Positions 53,101-61,286 of a DNA stretch of 64,000 nt are shown here, in pieces; within the stretch, counting starts at the first letter, position 1; each line of letters begins with the position of its first letter. A program made the position numbers and the translations under genes. Where the stretch lies: positions 124,001 to 188,000 of the forward strand of contig NZ_WHUG01000001.1 in assembly GCF_009380215.1 (NCBI RefSeq), given 5' to 3'. The notes beneath the pieces are model-generated. The model searched no databases. It had not been told where the DNA came from and was given only the letters and a program-made list of their open reading frames with translations. The DNA comes from Rugamonas aquatica. GTDB lineage: Bacteria > Pseudomonadota > Gammaproteobacteria > Burkholderiales > Burkholderiaceae_D.

Positions 53101-54827
53101 TCGGCGTCCGGCGCCGATGCGGCCAGCCGTCTTGCGTAGCTGGCTGCGTCCTGGCCGGTGATGCGATCGAGCATGAGCCAGCCGTCGCTGGTGGCGTAGC
53201 CGCGCGGCAGCGCCAGCAGGCGGTTGACGGTGTTGGCGTCGGCGCAGCCGCCCAAGGCGCGCTGGTGCGATTGCGACTCTGCCGCGACCAGCATGGCGGC
53301 CGCGCCGGCCATGGCCGAATCCAGATGCAGCACCTGGCCCCGGCTGGCCCGCGCATACAGGGCGGCGACGATGCCTTCCGCCGTCGCCGCGCCGCCGAGC
53401 ACGTCGATGATGGTCAGCAGCGTGCCGGATTGCGGCTGGCCTTCTGCGGTGCGCAGCAGGCTGGCGACGCCGCTGTGGGCCTGGATCATGAAGTCGGTGC
53501 CGACCGGATCGTCCGGCTGCGGCGACTGGCCCGTGCCGGAGGCGCTGGCGTAGATCAGCGTCGGGCAGGTGCGCGCCAGATCGGCGGCCGTCAAGCCCAG
53601 TTGAGCGGCGCGGCCGGGCGCCCAGTTGTGCAGGAACACGTCGGCCTTGGTGGCCAAGTCCAGCAGGCGCTGCCGTCCGTCGGCCGCCTTCAGGTCGAGT
53701 TCCAGGCTGGTCTTGCCCTGGTTGATCGCGGCGAAATGCGCGGAGATATTTCCCGCCAGCGGAGCCAGCGCGCGCATCGGATCGCCGCCCGGCATTTCGA
53801 CCTTGACGACGTCCGCGCCCAAGCGGTGCAGCAGATGCCCGGCCAGCGGGCCCTGGATCAGGCGGCAGGATTCCAGCACGCTGAAGCCGGCCAGCGGCAG
53901 TGCCGGCGAACCCTCGCAGCGCCTGGCGGCGAGGGCGGGGGAGGCTGCGCCCACGGGCTCGAACTGCCACGGGCCGCCGTGCATCCAGCGCTCGCGTTCG
54001 GGATCGTCGCTCGCAACGGAGGCTGCCTGGTGCAGTGCGCACACCGTCACGCCGGACTGCGCCGCCATCGTCTGCAAGTCTTCGTACAGATGCGTGCCCG
54101 CGCAACGGAACAATCCGGCCGGCAAAAATGCCCTGGCTTGCGTGTAGCGCTGCATGAAAGGCGCCCAGCCGCGCCGCACGTCGTCGGGCTCGGCGCCGGC
54201 CGCTTGCCAGAAGGCGCGCCAGCTCTCGGCGCTCAAGGCTTCCAGCTCGAAGCGGATGCCGTCGCCGCTGGCAAACGGTGGGCTGCGGTCGTCGGCGCGG
54301 TTGCGATCTAGCGCGATTTGCCCCGCATGGTCCATAGCCAAGTATTGATTCATCGCAAAGAGCGCGCATTCAGCTAGGTTAAGGTTCAGGCCGACGTGGC
54401 CACCGTGCTCCCGCAGCGTTAGCAGTGTCGCCACACCCGCGCACATCGCCAGCGATGCGCCCAGCGTGGCCAGGTAGTCGATGCCCAAGGGCAGGAACTC
54501 GCCGGAGGCGCGCTGGTGCCAAGCCGTCATGCCGCTGGCCGCCTCCAGCAGCGCAGCGCTGCCGCCTGTCTGTTGCGGCCAGGCCCGCAAGCACAGCTGC
54601 ACGCTGGCGCCGCTGGCGTCGCCGAGGGTGGCCAGCAGGGCGCCGGGCTGGAGCTGGCCCGGCGCGACGATCACCTCGGCGCCGAGGATGGTGGCGCGGC
54701 GGCGCAGGGCGTCCTGCAGCGGCTGCAGATCGTCGCCGGCGGCGCCGAGGCGCAGCCGGATTCCCGTCAATGGAAGACAGCCTGCCGCCACGTCTTTCTG
54801 AGCAAGCTGCGTGCTTGTATGAACCAT
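50190..54827 (-). CDS. CoA-transferase / AMP-ligase / methyltransferase fusion (QbsK-QbsL-like)
   Basis: This is a 1545-residue protein. Residues 1-~640 resemble class III (CaiB/BaiF) CoA transferases: a degenerate first part, then GFSVLESCRLIQGPLAGHLLHRLGADVVKVE and D445 in VGTDFMIQAHSGV, the nucleophile position. Residues ~670-1190 form an AMP-binding ligase: SSGSESEPK (~855), SYGSADG, WVKTGDRG, GRRADTVVRSGIKLNLPEIE, and a final PSGKVDK with the catalytic Lys. Residues ~1200-1545 are an O-methyltransferase with a dimerisation domain and SAM motif LDLACSSGIYGF (~1377). In the thioquinolobactin pathway, similar activities activate and methylate xanthurenic acid. The linker near residue 650 (MTNHSTASS) is unusually AT-rich. 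The start is ATG 54827; a TTG further out is less likely. Confidence 0.85.
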   Translation of the reverse strand: MVHTSTQLAQKDVAAGCLPLTGIRLRLGAAGDDLQPLQDALRRRATILGAEVIVAPGQLQPGALLATLGDASGASVQLCLRAWPQQTGGSAALLEAASGMTAWHQRASGEFLPLGIDYLATLGASLAMCAGVATLLTLREHGGHVGLNLNLAECALFAMNQYLAMDHAGQIALDRNRADDRSPPFASGDGIRFELEALSAESWRAFWQAAGAEPDDVRRGWAPFMQRYTQARAFLPAGLFRCAGTHLYEDLQTMAAQSGVTVCALHQAASVASDDPERERWMHGGPWQFEPVGAASPALAARRCEGSPALPLAGFSVLESCRLIQGPLAGHLLHRLGADVVKVEMPGGDPMRALAPLAGNISAHFAAINQGKTSLELDLKAADGRQRLLDLATKADVFLHNWAPGRAAQLGLTAADLARTCPTLIYASASGTGQSPQPDDPVGTDFMIQAHSGVASLLRTAEGQPQSGTLLTIIDVLGGAATAEGIVAALYARASRGQVLHLDSAMAGAAAMLVAAESQSHQRALGGCADANTVNRLLALPRGYATSDGWLMLDRITGQDAASYARRLAASAPDADLADDFAQALQARSSADNLQELRRHGMQAEAVAMNAAEVIGHVQFAGLANQQNGLLQFQNPWTISPNSINSHIYPTMTNHSTASSANVTDMVDAKQRQAWADAGIYKNLDLFASFLQHCNERPQSIAVCDQDESLSYAALRARSLSLATALARLNVGSGDVVAVNLPNGWRGCAADMAAAALGAIVLPFPLGRKAHESRLILRKSRAKVLICQRQVGDADYAALIDGIRADLPELQAVLVHGTQYGDWGDLDAAWDQPAYDYRAGTIDPNGAARLIASSGSESEPKLIAYSHNNLLGGQANYLTSLGARPADMRALFCVPLASPFGSLGTSCALAAFGGTLINCERFQPEQVLHLAARREVTHMFAGPNMVDMLLNCELLQGDQPFRLPALKAIVSGGSALSAETARRVRTQIGCALIQSYGSADGVACHTALEDDFDTTVNTVGIPDSSVVTVRIVDEQGQPLPPQQEGEIWALGPMTPMGYFGAPDLDSRYRDPEGWVKTGDRGMLDENGRLRIVGRRADTVVRSGIKLNLPEIENLLHGHASIADAVLLPVATSTQLRLHACLVLRGGATAPDMAALNHYLLNDLGLERYKSLDSVSYHEQFPIAPSGKVDKAALLKHVHTEAEPRPAGELSAQSILEILTGVERAGVLRAAIQLGVFDLLASGPKTSVQLAQESGANARGMRVLLDALAGLKLLAAESPAKDYALTPQSQRFLVRSSAYYVGGLSQVYTDDLMWETFRDFKAAVVAGQSVLPASLEIANHPYWEQYAAGIQNTSRTTAARVSGLLKDWRQGEKQLAILDLACSSGIYGFTVAQQFDDASVCGVDWPASRPKFEAQAQEFGMAERSSFVAADLFELSLPDKYDLVIMSQILHHFDTAHCRELLARARACLKPGGRLVLCDFMLSEAAPHTETMQRLFGAQMLGLTSAGECYRADFFQDLLRQQGFQTPQLRALKGLPVHCILADLEP

Positions 54828-54899
54828 GCTGCGACCCTTATGCGCGGTGAAAAGAAGGTGCAAAGTTGTATATATTGCACATTTTGTAAATATAAATGA

Positions 54900-54919
54900 A
54901 AATGAGAATGAGTGTCATT
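54900..54919. promoter_or_regulatory. Candidate Fur box in the divergent siderophore promoter
   Basis: On the minus strand this reads AATGACACTCATTCTCATTT, a good match to Fur sites (repeated AAT-C-ATT hexamers), with the palindromic core AATGA-GTG-TCATT at 54907-54919. It lies between the biosynthesis fusion (start 54827) and the AraC regulator (start 55060), so it could control both directions by iron. Confidence 0.7.
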
Positions 54920-55059
54920 ACTATTACGTATTCAATCCGGATGATTTCGTATGCGATTCGTAGAAGGCTCTGCGCAGCGCAGGGATTTGTCGTTAGGCTG
55001 CGCTTAACGTTATCAATTTGGATTGTCTTTTCTCTAATGCAACCTGAGGATTTCCATCG

Positions 55060-55992
55060 ATGCGTACGTTGTTAGAGTCCGATGCCGCCAGCGATGGCGC
55101 GATGTCGAAATCGGCCTGGGTGGTCGAAGCGGGCCACCTGCCGGCAAATGAAGTGAAGCGCTTCGACTGTGAAACGGGTTTCTCCGTCGTCAGTTCGAGC
55201 GTGCAGACCAGCCAGGATCAGATGCAAGCCTGCGAGTACGAGGGCAGGGAGCGCAACCTGGTGCTGACTTTCGGCCTGGAAGGCGATTCGGAATTTCGTG
55301 ACCGCAGTGGGGACAACCTGTATTTCCGCAGCGGCTACACGACAGTGTCGTCCTACATCAAGGGACGTGGCGAGCGCTGCCATCCGGGCCAGCGCCCGGT
55401 GCGTCAGTTGCGGCTGATCGTCAGCGAGAGCGCCTTGCTGCGCTATGTGGGACCGGAGCTGAGCTGGCATGTGCTGCGGCCGGCGCTGGCGCGCAGCGAA
55501 GGCACCAGCCAGCTGAGTTTTGGCGCGACGGCGGCCAGCATGCATTTGCGCGCGTTTTCGGACGTGCGTTTGCTGGGGCAGCAGAACGACCTGGGCTTGC
55601 GGATTCAGGCGCTGAGTCTGCTGGCCGAGCAGTTGCGGCTGCTGACACCGCCCGCACGGCCCGAGGGGCGCTTGCGTGCGGAAGAGATGGACAAGCTGGC
55701 CGGGCTCGATACGTTTATGCGCGCCAATCTCGACCAGCTGTTGAGCATGGCGTCGTTGTGCGCGCAGACCGGCCTGAGCGAATACAAGCTCAAGGACGCT
55801 TTCCGCAAGGCCTACGGCGTGAGCCCCGGACAACGGCTGCTGGAATTGCGGATGCAGCGCGCGCTGGAATTGCTGGAGCGGGGACAGCAGGTCGCGCAGG
55901 CGGCCTACCAGGTCGGTTACCAGCATCCGAGCAATTTCAGTGCGGCGTTTGCCCGCTATTTCGGCAAGCCGCCCAAAGCCGCGCGTTGCTGA
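55060..55992 (+). CDS. AraC-family regulator (PchR-like)
   Basis: This 310-residue protein has an N-terminal ligand-sensing part and a C-terminal AraC double helix-turn-helix from about residue 215: LDQLLSMASLCAQTGLSEYKLKDAFRKAYGVSPGQRLLELRMQRALELL and QVAQAAYQVGYQHPSNFSAAFARYFGKPP. It resembles PchR, which activates siderophore genes when the iron-siderophore is bound. Its position at the divergent Fur-box promoter fits an activator of the locus. The gene ahead of the aminotransferase is separated by 50 bases. Confidence 0.88.
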   Translation: MRTLLESDAASDGAMSKSAWVVEAGHLPANEVKRFDCETGFSVVSSSVQTSQDQMQACEYEGRERNLVLTFGLEGDSEFRDRSGDNLYFRSGYTTVSSYIKGRGERCHPGQRPVRQLRLIVSESALLRYVGPELSWHVLRPALARSEGTSQLSFGATAASMHLRAFSDVRLLGQQNDLGLRIQALSLLAEQLRLLTPPARPEGRLRAEEMDKLAGLDTFMRANLDQLLSMASLCAQTGLSEYKLKDAFRKAYGVSPGQRLLELRMQRALELLERGQQVAQAAYQVGYQHPSNFSAAFARYFGKPPKAARC

Positions 55993-56042
55993 ACCGGGCG
56001 AAGAATTACATGAATCTGCCAACCTAAGTAAAGGAAGTAACC

Positions 56043-57050
56043 ATGTCACGCGATGTGCTGTTGAACTTTAACGAATCGCCCTTCGGCCTGTTGCCGGAGG
56101 CTGCCAGCGCGGCCCGCCTGGCCGTCGGCCAGTCCGGCCGCTACCAATTCGTGCTGGCCGAACAATTGCGCGAAGAGATAGCCGCATGGCACGGCGTGCC
56201 GCTGGCCTGGGTGTCGCTGTATCCGGGCTCGAACCGGGTCTTGCATTACGCGACGATGGCGTTCACCTCGGCCACGGCGCCGCTGGTGGTGGCCAGCCCG
56301 GGCTATGCGGTGTGCGAAACCGCGGCGCGCCTGGCGGCGCGGCCGGTGCGCAAGATTCCGCTGCGCGCCGACGGCTCGCACGATGTCGAGGCGATGTGCG
56401 CGGCGGCGCCGGCCGGCGGCTTGATCTACGTCGCCAACCCGAATAATCCGACCGGCAGCATCACGCCGCATCGCGATCTGATGGATTTGCTGCGCAAGAA
56501 AAATCCCGTCACCACGCTGCTGATCGACGAGGCTTACCTGGAATTCTGCGACCAGCCATCGCTGGTCGACCAGGTGGCCAGCGACGCCAGCCTGATCGTC
56601 ACGCGCACGTTTTCCAAGATACACGGCATGGCGGGATTGCGGGTCGGCTACGCGATTGCGCAACCGGCTTCGCTGTCGCTGATCCACACCGTGCCGCCGC
56701 ACGACATTTCCGTGCCGGGCGCGGCGGCGGCGCTCGCCAGCCTGAAGCAGAGCGAGGCGCTGGCCGAGCGCAAGGCCATCATCCGCCGCGTGCGCGAGGC
56801 CTTCATGGCCTGGCTGGACCAGCGCGGCATCGCCTACACCGCGTCCCAGGCCAATTGCATGATGTTGCAGATCGGCCGTGACGGCAACCAGCTGGCGCGC
56901 GAGCTGGCGCAGCGCCACAGCATCCACATCGGCCGCAGCTGGCCGGAAGCGCCGGACTGGGTGCGCGTGACCATAGGCCTGGACGAAGAAATGGAAGCGC
57001 TGCAATCGGCGCTGGAATCGACCTTGTTCGCCGACGCCGTCGGCGCCTGA
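56043..57050 (+). CDS. PLP aminotransferase (HisC-like), probable kynurenine aminotransferase
   Basis: This 335-residue fold-type I enzyme has YVANPNNPTGSITP, LLIDEAYLEF and the PLP lysine in TRTFSKIHGMAGLRVGYAI, plus the substrate-carboxylate Arg near VRVTIG. The sequence is HisC-like. In context, with tryptophan dioxygenase and kynurenine monooxygenase downstream, it most plausibly transaminates 3-hydroxykynurenine, whose product cyclises to xanthurenic acid (the QbsB-type step). The substrate is inferred from neighbours. Confidence 0.85.
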   Translation: MSRDVLLNFNESPFGLLPEAASAARLAVGQSGRYQFVLAEQLREEIAAWHGVPLAWVSLYPGSNRVLHYATMAFTSATAPLVVASPGYAVCETAARLAARPVRKIPLRADGSHDVEAMCAAAPAGGLIYVANPNNPTGSITPHRDLMDLLRKKNPVTTLLIDEAYLEFCDQPSLVDQVASDASLIVTRTFSKIHGMAGLRVGYAIAQPASLSLIHTVPPHDISVPGAAAALASLKQSEALAERKAIIRRVREAFMAWLDQRGIAYTASQANCMMLQIGRDGNQLARELAQRHSIHIGRSWPEAPDWVRVTIGLDEEMEALQSALESTLFADAVGA

Positions 57051-57080
57051 ATTTTTTATATCTCGATAGGAAACCGGAAG

Positions 57081-58247
57081 ATGAAACTACCTCCTCTCGT
57101 CACGGACGGGCTGGCGCTGGACCAGTCCGAAATGACGCGCTACAGCCGTCACGTCCTCTTGCCCGAGATCGGACTGCGCGGTCAACAACGATTGAAAGCC
57201 GCCAAGGTGCTGGTGATCGGCGCCGGCGGACTCGGTTCGCCCGCGCTGCTGTACCTGGCTGCGGCGGGCGTCGGCGTGCTGGGTATCGCCGACTTCGACC
57301 GCGTCGATGTCAGCAATCTGCAACGCCAGATCATTCACCGCGTGAGCTCGGTCGGTGAGGCGAAAACCGTCAGCGCCCAGCGCGCCATACGGGACTTGAA
57401 TCCGCACGTGGAAGTGCGCCTGCACGAAGAAGGGCTGAACAGCGAGAACGCGCTGGCGCTGGTGGCCCAGTACGACCTGATCGTCGACGGCACGGACAAC
57501 TTCGCCACCCGCTACCTGGTCAACGACGCTTGCGTGCTGGCCGACAAGCCCTATGTCTGGGGCTCCATCTACCGCTTCGAAGGCCAGGCCAGCGTGTTCT
57601 GGGAAAACGCGCCCGGCGACATGGGGCGCAATTACCGCGACCTGTATCCCGAGCCGCCGCCGCCGGAACTGGCGCCATCGTGCGCCGAGGGCGGCGTGCT
57701 GGGCGTGCTGTGCGCGGCCATCGCTTCCATCATGGCGACCGAGGCGATCAAGCTGATCACCGGCGCCGGCACGTCGCTGCTAGGCCGTCTGGCGGTGTAC
57801 GACGCGCTGGAGATGAGCTACCGCTTCCTGCCGCTGCGGCGCGCGCCGGATCGCCAGCCTATCACCGCGCTGATCGACTACCCGGCGTTCTGCGGCCACC
57901 GGCCCACCGCGCCCGCCGCGCATGACGTGCCGGGCATAGCGCCGCGTGCCTTGCAGGAATTGCTGGCCGGCGGACAGCCGCTGACCCTGATCGATGTGCG
58001 CGAGCCGAACGAATGGGAAATCTGCCGCATCGAAGGCGCGCAGTTGATCCCCAAGCGGCGCATGCTGGATGACGGCATTGACGAGTTTGACAAGTCCGGC
58101 CAGTTCGTCGTGTATTGCAAGGGCGGCGCCCGTTCGCGAGAAGTGGTGCGCGCCATGCAGCAAGCCGGTTACGGCGGCGTGCGCAATCTGGACGGCGGCA
58201 TCCTGGCGTGGATACGCGCTGTCGACCCAAGCCAGAGCCTGTATTGA
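57081..58247 (+). CDS. MoeZ-like sulfur-carrier adenylyltransferase with rhodanese domain (QbsC-like)
   Basis: This is a 388-residue protein. The E1/ThiF domain (about 15-260) has RYSRHVLLPEIGLRGQQRLKAAKVLVIGAGGLGSPALLYLAAAGVG, DFDRVDVSNLQRQIIH and the cysteine C201 in PSCAEGGVLGVL. After DYPAFCG, typical of MoeZ, comes a rhodanese domain with C346 in VVYCKGGARS. It should adenylate the Gly-Gly end of the ThiS-like carrier and load sulfur as a thiocarboxylate. It is the second gene after the regulator and only 11 bases before the JAMM peptidase gene. Confidence 0.9.
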   Translation: MKLPPLVTDGLALDQSEMTRYSRHVLLPEIGLRGQQRLKAAKVLVIGAGGLGSPALLYLAAAGVGVLGIADFDRVDVSNLQRQIIHRVSSVGEAKTVSAQRAIRDLNPHVEVRLHEEGLNSENALALVAQYDLIVDGTDNFATRYLVNDACVLADKPYVWGSIYRFEGQASVFWENAPGDMGRNYRDLYPEPPPPELAPSCAEGGVLGVLCAAIASIMATEAIKLITGAGTSLLGRLAVYDALEMSYRFLPLRRAPDRQPITALIDYPAFCGHRPTAPAAHDVPGIAPRALQELLAGGQPLTLIDVREPNEWEICRIEGAQLIPKRRMLDDGIDEFDKSGQFVVYCKGGARSREVVRAMQQAGYGGVRNLDGGILAWIRAVDPSQSLY

Positions 58248-58258
58248 CGGAGCCGCGC

Positions 58259-58699
58259 ATGTTGACCCTGCCTCGCGAGATCGTCGACGCGATTCTGGCG
58301 CAGGCCGGCGCCGCCCACCCGCTGGAGTGTTGCGGGATCGTCGCCAGCCTGCCGGATGAAAGGCCGCCGTATCGGCTGATCCCCATGCGGAATATGGCGC
58401 AGTCGGAAGAGTATTTTGAATTCGCGCCGCTGGACCAGTTGAAGGTCTGGCGCGGCATGGACGCGGCGGGCGAAGTCCCGCTGGTGTTCTACCACTCGCA
58501 CACCGCGTCGGCGGCGTATCCCAGCCGTAGCGATATCGCGCATGCCGCCGCCTATCCCGAAGTGCATCACCTGATCGTCGGCACCGACCCGCGCTTTCAG
58601 CCCGCGCTCCGAAGCTATCGCATCGCCGACGGCCGCGTGTCGGAAGAGCCGGTCGTCGTCGCCGACGTTGCATTGTCCACCCCATACATTGAAGGTTAA
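58259..58699 (+). CDS. JAMM/Mov34 metallopeptidase (QbsD-like)
   Basis: This 146-residue peptidase shows the complete JAMM site: Glu in HPLECCGIVAS, then YHSHTASAAYPSRSD, which fits H-x-H-x7-S-x-x-D. In thioquinolobactin synthesis, QbsD trims two residues from the carrier QbsE to expose Gly-Gly; in mycobacteria, Mec+ releases cysteine from CysO. Here the carrier already ends in Gly-Gly, so the job may be closer to the Mec+ type. The start ATG fits the family N-terminus; a longer upstream frame is not conserved. Confidence 0.9.
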   Translation: MLTLPREIVDAILAQAGAAHPLECCGIVASLPDERPPYRLIPMRNMAQSEEYFEFAPLDQLKVWRGMDAAGEVPLVFYHSHTASAAYPSRSDIAHAAAYPEVHHLIVGTDPRFQPALRSYRIADGRVSEEPVVVADVALSTPYIEG

Positions 58700-58701
58700 T
58701 C

Positions 58702-58974
58702 ATGTCTGTACAAGTACATCTGCCCACCATCATGCGCACGCTGACCGAGGACCAGAAGACGGTCGTCGTCAGCGGCACCTCGATCCAGGAAGTCATCCAC
58801 GACCTGGAACGGAATTTCCCCGGCATGCAGGGCCGCCTGATGCAGGACGGCCAGTTGCACCGCTTTGTGAACATCTACCTCAACGACGACGACATCCGCT
58901 TCCAGCAGGGACTGGCGTCGCCCGTCAAGCCTGGCGACGCGATCACCATTTTGCCGGCGGTCGCCGGCGGTTGA
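58702..58974 (+). CDS. ThiS/MoaD-like sulfur carrier (QbsE-like)
   Basis: This 90-residue beta-grasp protein ([68 protein letters not shown]) ends exactly in Gly-Gly followed by a TGA stop. The Gly-Gly end is the site that is adenylated and converted to thiocarboxylate. It starts two bases after the JAMM gene and is framed by the E1/rhodanese and the kynurenine pathway genes. Confidence 0.92.
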   Translation: MSVQVHLPTIMRTLTEDQKTVVVSGTSIQEVIHDLERNFPGMQGRLMQDGQLHRFVNIYLNDDDIRFQQGLASPVKPGDAITILPAVAGG

Positions 58975-59011
58975 TCGGTGTCCCATCCATCGATATCCCA
59001 TGAGGTCCACC

Positions 59012-59857
59012 ATGCAAGAATGTCCTTTCGCGCATCGACCCGCAGCCGATGCGACCAGCCCCCCGGCTCCCGCCATGCAGTACGGCGACTACCTGAAGTT
59101 GCGGACGATTTTGGGCGGACAGGAACCACTGTCGCCGGTGTCCGACGAAATGCTGTTCATCATCCAGCACCAGAGTGCGGAATTGTGGATGAAACTACTG
59201 TTGCACGAACTGACCCAGGCCAGCCAGCTGATACGCGCGCGCCGCCTGTCCAAAGCCAGCCGGCTGCTGGCGCGCAGCCGGCGCATCCTCGACCACATGG
59301 TCAATGCCTGGGGCGTGCTGGCGACGCTGGAACCGCTGGAGTTCCTGGCGATGCGGCCGTACCTCGGTTCGTCGTCGGGCTACCAGTCCTGCCAGTTCAG
59401 GGAACTCGAATTCCTGCTCGGGAATAAGAATCGCGGCCAGATGGAAAGCCACGCGCATTGCCCGGCGTCGTTGCAGGTCTTGCGGCAGCGCCTGGCGGCG
59501 CCGTCGATCTACGACGAAGTGGTGCGGCTGCTGGCCGCGCGCGGCTTCGACATCGACCCGGCGCGGCTGCTGTCCGTGGCGGACCAGCAGGCGACCCGGC
59601 CCGATGAAACGGTCGAGGCCGCTTGGATGACGATTTACCGCGCACCCGAGGAGTATGCGGACCTGCACGACCTGGGCGAACAGCTGGTCGACTTCGAGGA
59701 CAGCTTCCGCCAGTGGCGCTTCCGGCACATGACCACGGTGGACCGCATCATCGGCCGCCGTGGCGGCACCGGCGGCAGCTCCGGCGTGCCTTACCTGGCC
59801 AAGACCCTGGACTTCGTGCTCTTTCCCGAGCTATGGCGCATACGCAGCACCCTTTGA
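59012..59857 (+). CDS. kynA: Tryptophan 2,3-dioxygenase (QbsF-like)
   Basis: This 281-residue heme enzyme opens the indole ring of L-tryptophan to N-formylkynurenine. It has [63 protein letters not shown] and the heme-ligand His in [28 protein letters not shown]. The start is ATG 59012, preceded by GAGGT; ATG 59000 lacks a ribosome site. It is cotranscribed with kynurenine monooxygenase, supplying the siderophore precursor rather than NAD synthesis, given its neighbours. Confidence 0.95.
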   Translation: MQECPFAHRPAADATSPPAPAMQYGDYLKLRTILGGQEPLSPVSDEMLFIIQHQSAELWMKLLLHELTQASQLIRARRLSKASRLLARSRRILDHMVNAWGVLATLEPLEFLAMRPYLGSSSGYQSCQFRELEFLLGNKNRGQMESHAHCPASLQVLRQRLAAPSIYDEVVRLLAARGFDIDPARLLSVADQQATRPDETVEAAWMTIYRAPEEYADLHDLGEQLVDFEDSFRQWRFRHMTTVDRIIGRRGGTGGSSGVPYLAKTLDFVLFPELWRIRSTL

Positions 59858-59869
59858 GGAGAACGCATC

Positions 59870-61276
59870 ATGCAAGGCGATTTTAGCGATATGGCGGGCG
59901 AATGCGCGCGCCGTGTCCCGGTGACGATAGCCGGCGCCGGCTTGGCCGGCAGCCTGCTGGCCTGTCTGCTGGCGCAGCGCGGCTATGCGGTGCAGGTGCT
60001 GGAGCGGCGGGGCGATCCGCGCCGCAGCGCCGGCACTGCGGGCCGCTCGATCAACCTGGCGCTGGCGGAGCGCGGCCGGTACGCGCTGCGTCAGGCCGGG
60101 CTTGAGGAACAAGTAATGGAGATCGCGCTGCCGATGCGCGGCCGGCAGGTGCACCCGCTCGGACGGCCGAGCGAGTTCCACGCCTATGGTTTGTCCGACA
60201 GCGAGGCGATCTGGTCGCTGCAGCGCGCGCGCTTGAATGGCCTGCTGCTGGACGCGGCGGAGCGGGCCGGCGCGCAGCTGCGCTTTGACGCGGCCGTGGC
60301 CGACATCGATTTCGCATCACGCCGCATCACGCTGGAGCAGGGCGGCGAAGCGCTGGACTATGAACTGCTGGTGGGCGCGGACGGCGCCGATTCGGCGGTG
60401 CGCAAGGCGCTGGGCAGGCAGGTCGATCTGGGACAGGCGTGCCAGTACCAGGAGCATGGCTACAAGGAGCTTGAGATCCCGGCGGCGGAGGCGGGCGGAT
60501 TCCGCCTGAACAGCGATGCGCTGCACATCTGGCCGCGTGGCGGGCATATGTGCATCGCGCTGCCGAATATCGATGGCAGTTTCACGGCGACGCTGTTCCT
60601 GCATCTGCAAAGCGACCAACCCGATACGCCGAACTTCGCCGCGCTGGGCAAGGCCGCCGACGCGCAGCGCTGGTTCGCGGAGGCGTTTCCCGAGCTGTAC
60701 GCGCTGATGCCCAATTTTGCCAACGACTACGACACGCATCCGGTCGGCATGCTGGGAACCTTGTCGCTGAAACAGTGGCACGCGCATGGCAATGTCGTGC
60801 TGCTGGGCGATGCGGCGCACCCGATGGTGCCGTTCCACGGCCAGGGCATGAATTGCGCGCTGGAGGATGCGGTGGCGCTGACGCGTCATCTGGTACAGGG
60901 CGCATCGCTGCCCGACGCGCTGGCCGCCTACCAGGCCGAGTGCCAGCCGAACGCCGGCGCGATCCAGGCGATGGCGCTGGAGAACTACACGGAGATGAGC
61001 CAGCGCGTCAGCAGCGCGGAGTTCGCGCTGGAGCGGCAATTATCGAGCTGGCTGGAGCAGCGCTATCCCGAGCGCTTTGTGTCGCGCTACCGCATGGTGA
61101 CGTTCAGCCGCATGCCTTACCTGATCGCCTTCGAGCGCGGCAAGCTTCAGTCCGATCTGCTGCGGCAGGCGACGCAGGGGCGGCGCAGTTTCGAAGAGAT
61201 CGACCTGACCTGGGTCGCCGAGCATTTGCGCGAACGGATCCCGCAAATGCCGGCGGCGTTCAACCCCACAGCATAG
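59870..61276 (+). CDS. kmo: Kynurenine 3-monooxygenase (QbsG-like)
   Basis: This is a 468-residue flavoprotein hydroxylase: FAD-binding VTIAGAGLAGSLLACLLAQRGYAVQVLERR, RSINLALAERGRYAL, YELLVGADGADSAVRKAL, and GNVVLLGDAAHPMVPFHGQGMNCALEDAVALTRHL. These match kynurenine 3-monooxygenases, which make 3-hydroxykynurenine. It lies 12 bases after the dioxygenase gene. The product would be transaminated by the upstream aminotransferase to xanthurenic acid. Confidence 0.94.
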   Translation: MQGDFSDMAGECARRVPVTIAGAGLAGSLLACLLAQRGYAVQVLERRGDPRRSAGTAGRSINLALAERGRYALRQAGLEEQVMEIALPMRGRQVHPLGRPSEFHAYGLSDSEAIWSLQRARLNGLLLDAAERAGAQLRFDAAVADIDFASRRITLEQGGEALDYELLVGADGADSAVRKALGRQVDLGQACQYQEHGYKELEIPAAEAGGFRLNSDALHIWPRGGHMCIALPNIDGSFTATLFLHLQSDQPDTPNFAALGKAADAQRWFAEAFPELYALMPNFANDYDTHPVGMLGTLSLKQWHAHGNVVLLGDAAHPMVPFHGQGMNCALEDAVALTRHLVQGASLPDALAAYQAECQPNAGAIQAMALENYTEMSQRVSSAEFALERQLSSWLEQRYPERFVSRYRMVTFSRMPYLIAFERGKLQSDLLRQATQGRRSFEEIDLTWVAEHLRERIPQMPAAFNPTA

Positions 61277-61286
61277 GAAGCAGCAG

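Noticed and set aside
53079..54311. Plus-strand open frame of about 410 codons
   Set aside because: Antisense to the CoA-transferase part of the large fusion, with no ribosome site or recognisable domain.
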